Shown piece by piece: positions 57,426 to 64,000 of a stretch of 64,000 bases of DNA. The first letter of the stretch is position 1. The number at the start of each line of letters is the position of its first letter. Location: assembly GCA_001516025.1 (NCBI GenBank), contig LOEU01000009.1:1-64000 (forward strand), in the 5' to 3' direction. A program made the position numbers and the translations under genes. The notes beneath the pieces were generated by a model. The model made no database searches, was not told the DNA's origin, and saw only the letters and a list, made by a program, of their open reading frames with translations. This stretch comes from a bacterium BRH_c32. GTDB taxonomy: Bacteria; Bacteroidota; Ignavibacteria; Ignavibacteriales; Melioribacteraceae.

Positions 57426-57839
57426 TTATGCTTTCTCTGATTTATAGGCATCAACACCAGCTTTAACTGCGGTTTTTAGTCTATCGCTCTCTTTCTCTAT
57501 CTTACTTTTGCCTGCATCGACAAATACACCTGCTTTGTCTTTGGCTTCTGATAAGATCACTTCTGCTTCAGATAATAAAGCGTCAACTTTTACTTTTGTT
57601 TCAGCCACTAATTTGTCGGATTTTTTTTTTCCGTCATTGATTAGTTGTGATGCTTTGTCTCTTGCTTGTTCTATATATTCTTCTGCGTCATCCAATAAAT
57701 CTTTCGATTTTGATTTAATGTCCGAGCGAAATTCCTTACCTGACTTCGGAGCATAAAGGAGAGCCAATACTGAACCAAGGGCTGCACCGGTTAATAAACC
57801 GATAAATAATCCTTTTGCTACACCATTTTCTTCTCTCAT
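57426..57839 (-). CDS. YtxH-domain protein
   Basis: This 137-aa protein starts with GLFIGLLTGAALGSVLALLY, the YtxH membrane helix, followed by APKSGKEFR and a long charged helical tail with repeated KAD/KAG segments. I place the start at the ATG at 57839, because a GGAGG site lies six bases upstream; an in-frame ATG four codons earlier overlaps that site. YtxH proteins are stress-induced in Bacillus. It is co-transcribed with the DUF948-like gene. Confidence 0.85.
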   Translation of the reverse strand: MREENGVAKGLFIGLLTGAALGSVLALLYAPKSGKEFRSDIKSKSKDLLDDAEEYIEQARDKASQLINDGKKKSDKLVAETKVKVDALLSEAEVILSEAKDKAGVFVDAGKSKIEKESDRLKTAVKAGVDAYKSEKA

Positions 57840-57930
57840 AATAACCTCCATTTGTATTTATAAATGTTTTATTAAAATAATATTGTAATGCTCTAAAATC
57901 AAGGATAACCGTGTCTAAAGATGTTTATTC

Positions 57931-59184
57931 CTATTTCATGTTTTTGACTATTTCCTTGGCAAAGGCAGAGCATTTTACTTCTTTTGCACCTTTGAGCAAT
58001 CGAGCAAAATCATAAGTTACTACTTTTGACTTGATCGTTTTTGTTATTGCTTTCTCAATCATTGCTGCTGCTTCTTTCCATCCGAGATATTCAAGAAGCA
58101 TTACTCCCGATAGAATCACCGATCCGGGATTAATCTTATCTAAACCTGCATATTTTGGCGCTGTTCCATGTGTTGCTTCAAATACTGCATAATGATAACT
58201 CATATTAGCTCCCGGAGCTATCCCGAGTCCGCCAACCTGCGCCGCACATGCATCAGAGAGATAATCTCCATTTAAATTCGGCGTTGCCACTACATCATAT
58301 TCATCAGGTCTTAATAGCACCTGCTGAAACATTGAATCTGCTATTCTGTCTTTTATTAATATCTTACCTTCCGGCATCTTGCCGTTATAACTCTTCCACA
58401 ACTCATCTTCCGAAATTGTTTCATTTGCGAAGAATTTTTTTGCAGTCTCGTATCCCCATTCCTTGAAAGCACCTTCAGTAAATTTCATAATGTTGCCTTT
58501 ATGTACCAATGTAACGCTCTTTCTCTTATTCTCGATCGCAAATTCAATTGCTTTCTTTACTAACCTCTCTGTACCGAATTTACTTATCGGTTTAATTCCT
58601 ACTCCGGAAGTGGTACGAATATTTTTGTCGTATTTCTTATTTATATATTTAATTAAGCTAACCGCTTCTTTAGATTCTGCTTTAAATTCTACACCCATAT
58701 ATACGTCTTCAGTATTTTCTCTGAATATAACTACATCTAAATCCTGCGGACGTTTAACGGGACTCGGAGTGCCTGAATAATATTTCACCGGTCTAACGCA
58801 TGCGTAAAGATCAAGTTCCTGACGAAGTGCTACGTTAAGACTTCTAATGCCTCCACCTACCGGAGTTGTAAGCGGACCTTTTATGGCAACAACAAATTCC
58901 TTAATCGCATCAATTGTTTCCTGCGGAAGCCATTGATTCTTTCCATATACTTTTACCGCTTTCTCTCCTGCATATACTTCCATCCATACTATTTTTCTTT
59001 TTCCTTTATATGCTTTTTTTACTGCTGCATCAAAAACTAATTTAGAAGCATTCCAAATATCCGGACCGGTTCCATCACCTTCAATAAATGGAATTATCGG
59101 CTGATCAGGAATTACTAAGTTATCACCTTGAATAGTTATTCTTTCACCTTCTGTTGGAAGTTCGATTTTTTTATAACGCGGCAT
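57931..59184 (-). CDS. icd: Isocitrate dehydrogenase, NADP-type
   Basis: This 417-aa enzyme has the expected length and motifs of bacterial [17 protein letters not shown] at the start, [19 protein letters not shown] for substrate binding, the metal-binding [13 protein letters not shown] and the cofactor-binding [10 protein letters not shown]. It oxidises isocitrate to 2-oxoglutarate in the TCA cycle. NADP use is inferred from closeness to the Escherichia coli type. It appears to be transcribed on its own, 79 bp before the YtxH gene on the same strand. Confidence 0.96.
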   Translation of the reverse strand: MPRYKKIELPTEGERITIQGDNLVIPDQPIIPFIEGDGTGPDIWNASKLVFDAAVKKAYKGKRKIVWMEVYAGEKAVKVYGKNQWLPQETIDAIKEFVVAIKGPLTTPVGGGIRSLNVALRQELDLYACVRPVKYYSGTPSPVKRPQDLDVVIFRENTEDVYMGVEFKAESKEAVSLIKYINKKYDKNIRTTSGVGIKPISKFGTERLVKKAIEFAIENKRKSVTLVHKGNIMKFTEGAFKEWGYETAKKFFANETISEDELWKSYNGKMPEGKILIKDRIADSMFQQVLLRPDEYDVVATPNLNGDYLSDACAAQVGGLGIAPGANMSYHYAVFEATHGTAPKYAGLDKINPGSVILSGVMLLEYLGWKEAAAMIEKAITKTIKSKVVTYDFARLLKGAKEVKCSAFAKEIVKNMK

Positions 59185-59235
59185 TGCTACTCCGATTTTT
59201 ATTATTTAGTTATATTTTAATTTCAATTTAATATT

Positions 59236-59817
59236 TTACCTTAAGAATTGTTGTAAAGATTCATATAGTTTTGGTAGTGGTAATCCGACCACATTATAAT
59301 AGCACCCATTGATTCTTTTTACGAATACCGCACCAAAATCATCCTGTATTCCATAAGCACCTGCTTTATCCATCGGACTGCCGGTTTTAATATATTCTAC
59401 TATCTCTTTTTCTGTTAATCTATTGAATGTTACTTTAGTCTTTTCGTAAGATACGAATTTCTTTTTTGTTATAGTATTATATAATGCAAATCCGGTATAA
59501 ACATAATGAGATTTACCGCTTAATTTAATTAAAATCTCTCTAGCATCTTTTTTATTCTTCGGCTTACCTATGATCTCTTTATTAAGTACAACGATAGTAT
59601 CTGCAGTAATAATAATTCCTTTCTTAATAGATTTTATTGCAGGTGTAAGTTTATGCTCGGCTAATCTTTTTACTGTCCTTATTGGATGCTCGCCATCAAG
59701 AATCTCTTCATCAAGCTCAAAACTGACTTGTTTAAATTTAAGACCGACTTGTTCTAAAAGTTTTTTTCTTCGTGGTGATTTGGATGCTAGATATATTGGT
59801 ATTGCTGTTTTTACCAT
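59236..59817 (-). CDS. maf: Maf-family nucleotide pyrophosphatase
   Basis: This 193-aa protein has the Maf start YLASKSPRRKKLLEQVG, a TADTIVVLN strand with the catalytic Asp, and the C-terminal GAYGIQD and NVVGLPLPKLY motifs. Maf hydrolyses modified or canonical dTTP, UTP or CTP to monophosphates, acting as house-cleaning and, in some species, as a septum inhibitor. It lies 20 bp downstream of a small exported protein gene on the minus strand. Confidence 0.94.
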   Translation of the reverse strand: MVKTAIPIYLASKSPRRKKLLEQVGLKFKQVSFELDEEILDGEHPIRTVKRLAEHKLTPAIKSIKKGIIITADTIVVLNKEIIGKPKNKKDAREILIKLSGKSHYVYTGFALYNTITKKKFVSYEKTKVTFNRLTEKEIVEYIKTGSPMDKAGAYGIQDDFGAVFVKRINGCYYNVVGLPLPKLYESLQQFLR

Positions 59818-59837
59818 TTGGATATGATGAGGAAGGA

Positions 59838-60236
59838 CTATCTAAAAAGTGCTTTTATCGAACCCCAAGTTCTTTTTACACTCGATACATTATGATGAAC
59901 TGTTACTTCTCCCGAATATGAAACTGAATTATCATTATCTACTATCTTAAGTCGATATACATAAAGTAGATCGGTAGCCTTAAATGCAGAAGCATCAGTG
60001 TATTCATAATTTCTGTCAGCTCGAGATTCTACAGTGGCTATTTCAACGAATCCGCCGCTTACCGTTTTTCTCTCTACAACGTAAAATTTGAGATTCGTTT
60101 CATTCAAAGTCTGCCAATTAAGCACAACATTCCCGCTCACACTGCGTGCAGTAAATTTCAATAACTCCGCCCCTGCAAAATTAATTGCCGCGAAAAGTAA
60201 AACGAAAAGAGAAATTTGTATAGCGTACTTTTTCAT
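59838..60236 (-). CDS. Exported FN3-like protein
   Basis: This 132-aa protein has a signal peptide (KKYAIQISLFVLLFAAINFAGA) and one beta-sandwich domain of fibronectin type III style, with VSGNVVLNWQTLNETNLKFY, VERKTVSGGF and a YVYRLKIVDNDNSVSYSG strand. I start it at the ATG at 60236, where the signal peptide begins, not 20 codons upstream. The FN3 start is typical of extracellular Ignavibacteria proteins, but this one lacks a type IX sorting domain. Role unknown. Confidence 0.75.
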   Translation of the reverse strand: MKKYAIQISLFVLLFAAINFAGAELLKFTARSVSGNVVLNWQTLNETNLKFYVVERKTVSGGFVEIATVESRADRNYEYTDASAFKATDLLYVYRLKIVDNDNSVSYSGEVTVHHNVSSVKRTWGSIKALFR

Positions 60237-60387
60237 GTGAGTAATATATCTTATATAGTAAATAATGTCAAGTAATTTATTGTTAAAAAATATCAACTCT
60301 CGAATTTCTTAAAAATGGAGGGCGCTTAGTAAGAAAACATTTATTAAAAATAGCTATATTATATTTTAATACGAAGAGAATAATTAA

Positions 60388-62511
60388 ATGATTTATAATT
60401 TTACTCAAATGCTATTTCTTCTCGCTTCATTTTTGGGAGCAATCGGATTAATTATAACTGTCTATTTGCGTTCTAAAAAAGCAGTTACTTCGCGGATATT
60501 TATTATTACTTTAATATTAGTAATTGCTTACCTGATTTCGCATACTGTCCATTTTGTTTTTATGCCTGCAAATGATCTAACTATCCTCGATATCTCATGC
60601 CATGCATTGCTATTAATGATCTTAGTTTCGTTGACTTTCTTTTCTTGGAACTATCCCGAACCACAAGAAATCGGTATTCTGCGTGGATTATTTATAATTA
60701 TTCCCTCTCTTATATTATTATTTTTATTATGGGCGGGATATCTAATTAATGAATCTCATTCTTATATAACGAATTTTTTGGTCTCTTTTTCTTCTCTCTA
60801 TCCCCTTTTCCTTCTTTGGTATCTGTTCCTCATTATTTATAATTCACTTATAATCATTAATAAAATTAATAAAACAATAAACACTATCCACCGAAGACAA
60901 CTGTTTGTTTACCTATTCGGTTTAGTAATTACAAATGTCGCCACATTTACATTTGGTTTATTTTTACCGTGGCTGCTCGGTTTCTATTACCTTGTCGAAA
61001 TTAGTCCAATCGCTTTCCTATTTGGTTTTATTTCATTTACATCCTTTGCCATAGCAAGATATAATATGTTCCCGAATACCATTAAAAGGGTATTGAGTTT
61101 CAGTCTAAATAAAAAAATAATTTTCTCGGCTTTAATCGTAGTTCCTATTATTATCCTAGTAATCCAAATTCCATTAGGTAGAATTGTTTTCAATATTAAT
61201 TCTAACAAGGAAATGATTAGATTTTTCATTATTAGTATTTTTATCGGGCTATTAGTAAGTATCAGCATGTCGTTTATTATATCGCGTCTAATCGCTAATC
61301 CAATCTCACTTCTTACAAATAAAGTTCTTCAATTTGAAAAAGGAGACTATTCAACCCGCTCTGATATCCAATCTAATGATGAAATTGGAGAACTCTCGAA
61401 CGCATTTAATAAACTGGCATTTACACTTAGCAGTAATATCTCTGAATTAAAATTAAGAGAAGAGAGAATTTCGGTACTTCTTAATGCATTTGAAAAATCT
61501 TTAGCAGCAATCGCTATTGTCGATTCTGAATTTTTTGTAACTGAAGCCAATAATCAATTTTATAATATGATAGGATTAGATGAATCATTCGATGAGAAAA
61601 AATCGATCGAATTTCTTCAATTCAGATATTCCCTCCCTCTCTTTAATTCGATAATTGAAAAAGTAAACAAAGAATCGATCTATATAAATGAAGTGGAGAT
61701 TAAATCGTTTGATAATCAAAAAAATAAATTCGTTTTGCTTTCCGTTACAAAAATTTCCACAACCGAATCAATTCCAAAAGGATATTTATTCATAGAAATC
61801 GATATCACCGAACGAAAAAAACTTGAATCGGAAATTATTCGATCAGAAAAATTAGCATCACTCGGTAAAATGTCTGCTACAATAGCGCATGAAATAAAAA
61901 CACCTTTGACATCTATTAAGATGAATATCGATATGATCTCTAAATCAAATGACTTAGAACCGGAGGATAAAGAATCAATTGAAATAATAAGTAAAGAAGT
62001 TAATCGTCTTAATAAATTGGTTAAAGAAGTGCTGCAGATTTCACGCACTGCTCCCCTCTCTTTAGATAAAATAAGTTTGCATGATTTTTTAGATGAAGTT
62101 ATAAGCCAAGCTAATTCTAATGAGTCGAATAAGTTAATTCACTTCTCTAATAATTCTAATAATTCAGAAATATTTATCGACCCGGATAAATTCAAACAAG
62201 TTTTCCTTAACTTATTTCAAAATTCTATCGAAGCTATTCAAAATGAGGGGAAGATCACTATCACTAATTTTAACAACAGTGAATTTATCTATATTAAAAT
62301 AGTTGATAATGGCAAAGGTATCACTGATGCTGACCATATATTTGACCCTTTCTACACTAATAAAGCATCCGGTACAGGATTAGGCCTCTCCATTTCAGCA
62401 AGAATCATAGAACAGCATAATGGGCAATTGGAACTAATCTCTTCTAAACCGGGTGAAACTATTTTTCAAATTAAACTGCCAATAGAAAATGGAAAACATA
62501 TTAGTAATTGA
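60388..62511 (+). CDS. NtrB-type sensor histidine kinase
   Basis: This 707-aa kinase has a seven-helix membrane module (about residues 5-230), another membrane helix pair flanking a short loop (about 240-310), a HAMP domain (about 295-350) and a PAS domain (about 365-475). The HisKA domain has His501 in TIAHEIKTP, and the HATPase has DNGKGI and GTGLGLSI. It phosphorylates the NtrC-type regulator, whose gene it overlaps by 23 bp. The large membrane part suggests it senses a membrane or periplasmic cue. Confidence 0.93.
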   Translation: MIYNFTQMLFLLASFLGAIGLIITVYLRSKKAVTSRIFIITLILVIAYLISHTVHFVFMPANDLTILDISCHALLLMILVSLTFFSWNYPEPQEIGILRGLFIIIPSLILLFLLWAGYLINESHSYITNFLVSFSSLYPLFLLWYLFLIIYNSLIIINKINKTINTIHRRQLFVYLFGLVITNVATFTFGLFLPWLLGFYYLVEISPIAFLFGFISFTSFAIARYNMFPNTIKRVLSFSLNKKIIFSALIVVPIIILVIQIPLGRIVFNINSNKEMIRFFIISIFIGLLVSISMSFIISRLIANPISLLTNKVLQFEKGDYSTRSDIQSNDEIGELSNAFNKLAFTLSSNISELKLREERISVLLNAFEKSLAAIAIVDSEFFVTEANNQFYNMIGLDESFDEKKSIEFLQFRYSLPLFNSIIEKVNKESIYINEVEIKSFDNQKNKFVLLSVTKISTTESIPKGYLFIEIDITERKKLESEIIRSEKLASLGKMSATIAHEIKTPLTSIKMNIDMISKSNDLEPEDKESIEIISKEVNRLNKLVKEVLQISRTAPLSLDKISLHDFLDEVISQANSNESNKLIHFSNNSNNSEIFIDPDKFKQVFLNLFQNSIEAIQNEGKITITNFNNSEFIYIKIVDNGKGITDADHIFDPFYTNKASGTGLGLSISARIIEQHNGQLELISSKPGETIFQIKLPIENGKHISN

Positions 62512-63832
62512 TGATGACGAATCAATCCGGAAAACTCTTTTAAATTATTTGAAACGGTTAGGATACTCCACTCTTTCTGCTGAAGACGGATTAATAGGAT
62601 ATGAGCTAATCCTTAAACATCAGCCCGACTTGATAATCTCTGATATTAGGATGCCGCATCTTACCGGATTGGAACTCCTAAAAAAACTTAAAGATTTAGA
62701 AATTGCCGCGAAGGTTATAATTATTACTGCTCACGATGAAATGCAAACCACTATCGATGCGATGCAAAATGGTGCGTATGACTATTTAGAAAAACCGCTC
62801 GATATTGATCGTCTTAAAGTTACCATCGAGCGTGCATTAGAATCTAAAATGCTCTCCGAAAGGATTGATTCTTTAATTGGTGAAGCTGCTAAAGATTTTA
62901 CACCTAATCGTAAAATAATTGGTAAATCTAAATTAATGATCGATGTTTATAAAATTATTGGACAGGTATCTTCAAGTAAAGTAACTGTTTTACTCCAGGG
63001 CGAAAGCGGTACGGGTAAAGAAATTGTTGCCAAATCAATTCATTATAGCGGTGTAACTAAAAATGATCCGTTTGTTGCCGTTAATTGTACAGCCATTACT
63101 GAATCACTACTTGAAAGTGAATTATTCGGACATGAGAAAGGAGCTTTTACCGGTGCTGATCGCACTAAGAAAGGTAAATTTGAACTCGCTGCAAATGGTA
63201 CGATCTTTTTGGATGAAATCTCGGAAATGTCGCAGCATCTTCAAGTAAAACTTCTTAGAGTTCTTCAAGAAAAAGAATTCGAACGAGTCGGAGGGGAGAC
63301 TATTATACCGATGAAAGCCCGTATTATCACTGCTACAAATAGAAATATTGAACAATTAGTCCGCGATAATAAATTTCGTGAAGACTTATTCTATCGCTTG
63401 AATGTAGTAAAAATTGAACTCCCCCCACTAAGAGAACGAAAAGACGATATCCCCCTTTTAATTAATTATCTATTACAAAAAATAAATAACGAATTGCATA
63501 AAAATGTTTTAACTGTCTCTAATGGAGCAATGAAGAAATTAATGAACCACAATTGGACCGGTAACGTTCGTGAATTGGAAAATAGTTTGATGCAAGCGGT
63601 CGTAATGACAAATAGCGATATTATCTTAGAAGAAAATATCTTATTAAATAATAACCTAAATGAACAATCTGATTTTTCAGTGAATCTTTCACTCGCCGAA
63701 GTAGAATCTAAACATGTCAAAAATGTTCTTGAATTTACAAAATGGAATAAGCCGGAAGCAGCAAAAATTCTCGGTATTTCGCTCCCTACACTCTATTCTA
63801 AAATCGATATTTATCAATTATCTAAGAAATAA
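62489..63832 (+). CDS. NtrC-type sigma54-dependent response regulator
   Basis: This 447-aa activator has a receiver domain (D8-D10 acidic pocket, phospho-acceptor Asp52), an AAA+ domain with Walker A G171-ESGTGK-177 and the sigma54-contact loop GAFTGA (218-223), and a Fis-type helix-turn-helix at the end (WNKPEAAKILGISLPTLYSKI). It should open sigma54 promoters on phosphorylation. A sigma54-like sequence lies 90 bp after its stop, ahead of the next gene. It is translationally coupled to its kinase. Confidence 0.96.
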   Translation: MENILVIDDDESIRKTLLNYLKRLGYSTLSAEDGLIGYELILKHQPDLIISDIRMPHLTGLELLKKLKDLEIAAKVIIITAHDEMQTTIDAMQNGAYDYLEKPLDIDRLKVTIERALESKMLSERIDSLIGEAAKDFTPNRKIIGKSKLMIDVYKIIGQVSSSKVTVLLQGESGTGKEIVAKSIHYSGVTKNDPFVAVNCTAITESLLESELFGHEKGAFTGADRTKKGKFELAANGTIFLDEISEMSQHLQVKLLRVLQEKEFERVGGETIIPMKARIITATNRNIEQLVRDNKFREDLFYRLNVVKIELPPLRERKDDIPLLINYLLQKINNELHKNVLTVSNGAMKKLMNHNWTGNVRELENSLMQAVVMTNSDIILEENILLNNNLNEQSDFSVNLSLAEVESKHVKNVLEFTKWNKPEAAKILGISLPTLYSKIDIYQLSKK

Positions 63833-63920
63833 TATTTTTAAATATTTTAAAATTGTTTTAATTTCTTAAATATTTACACTTCGAAAAATATCCTTTTGAG
63901 CTGTAAATCCTCTTTATGTT

Positions 63921-63935
63921 AGGCACACTTATTGA
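63921..63935 (+). promoter_or_regulatory. Candidate sigma54 (-24/-12) promoter
   Basis: AGGCAC, five bases, then TTGA matches the sigma54 consensus TGGCAC-N5-TTGC at eight of ten positions, with the critical GG at 63922-63923. The final C of the -12 box is replaced by A. It lies just after an NtrC-type gene and about 50 bp before an ATG at 63984. Plausible but not proven. Confidence 0.4.
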
Positions 63936-63966
63936 ATTATTAATTCTAATAAAAATAATTCAATAA
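63929..63966. promoter_or_regulatory. AT-rich inverted repeat near right edge
   Basis: Perfect 13-bp arms (63929-63941 and 63954-63966, the inner part ATTGAATTATT/AATAATTCAAT) are separated by 12 bp. They overlap the candidate sigma54 site and precede the last ATG. It could be a regulator site or a weak hairpin in the leader. Confidence 0.35.
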
Positions 63967-63983
63967 TAAGTCCGGAAATATTT

Positions 63984-64000
63984 ATGAAGAAAAAAGAGTT
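63984..64000 (+). CDS. Start of a gene cut by the window edge
   Basis: An ATG followed by AAG AAA AAA GAG begins a frame that leaves the window after five codons. A GGAAA sequence nine bases upstream could be its ribosome-binding site. It is the likely target of the sigma54-like promoter. Nothing can be said of its product. Confidence 0.4.

Overview
The window is AT-rich (by eye about one third G+C), densely coded bacterial DNA with long same-strand operons. The gene set suggests a Bacteroidota/Ignavibacteria-type organism. The evidence is a C-terminal type IX sorting tail after an NYPNPFN-type motif, many short lipoproteins with a lipobox Cys, DUF4398 lipoproteins, TTG starts, purS/purQ as separate genes, and a free-standing methylmalonyl-CoA mutase catalytic subunit. 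The lineage is an inference from gene style, not from a marker phylogeny. Two promoters fit the ordinary sigma70 consensus with 17-nt spacers. I found no rRNA, credible tRNA, CRISPR array or insertion sequence.

Layout. 0.2-1.7 kb: a minus-strand nucleotidyltransferase/HEPN toxin-antitoxin-like module bracketed by two near-identical palindromes. 2.0-4.2 kb: groES-groEL with promoter, perfect CIRCE operator and terminator. 4.2-6.5 kb: a second accessory patch with an AbiEi-like/Fic fusion, a frameshifted small gene and a DUF6922-type orphan. 6.6-8.3 kb: a small membrane protein and two envelope lipoproteins, one with an OmpA domain. 8.5-15.8 kb: a minus-strand run ybaB-recR-methyltransferase-two lipoproteins-ftsX-SLBB protein-BY-kinase-UDP-glucuronate decarboxylase, joining DNA repair to exopolysaccharide export. 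16.0-22.3 kb: a plus-strand run psd-pssA-purS-purQ-tatA-gatA-sucD-ndk-lipoprotein.

22.6-33.7 kb is a stress and signalling stretch. It holds two CsbD-like proteins, a 49-aa lmo0937-type peptide, a DUF305 membrane protein, two NarL-type two-component pairs, an AI-2E family permease and a BrkB/YihY protein. Three genes between 30.9 and 33.7 kb are interrupted: a kinase by a shift at a seven-A run, a small secreted protein by one in-frame TAA, and a type IX cargo gene by two shifts and a TGA. 33.9-39.6 kb carries dsbD, nfeD, an agmatinase-type gene, yajC and tgt. 39.8-44.0 kb carries a single-chain restriction-modification enzyme and a DUF697 membrane protein.

44.2-47.05 kb is a sulfur-handling operon: a TauE/SafE permease, a rhodanese and a persulfide-dioxygenase-like protein fused to two rhodanese domains. 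Its permease gene has no ATG, GTG or TTG start. Its leader begins with a compact pseudoknotted RNA placed exactly at the predicted transcription start and followed by a terminator hairpin. I do not recognise that RNA class, and it is the best candidate here for something undescribed.

47.1-60.2 kb is minus-strand housekeeping (CBS-domain protein, mutase, mutL, folA, thyX, glycerate kinase, HIT protein, EF-G paralogue, YtxH/DUF948 pair, icd, maf). 60.4-63.8 kb is a plus-strand NtrB/NtrC-type pair, followed by a sigma54-like site ahead of a gene cut by the window edge.
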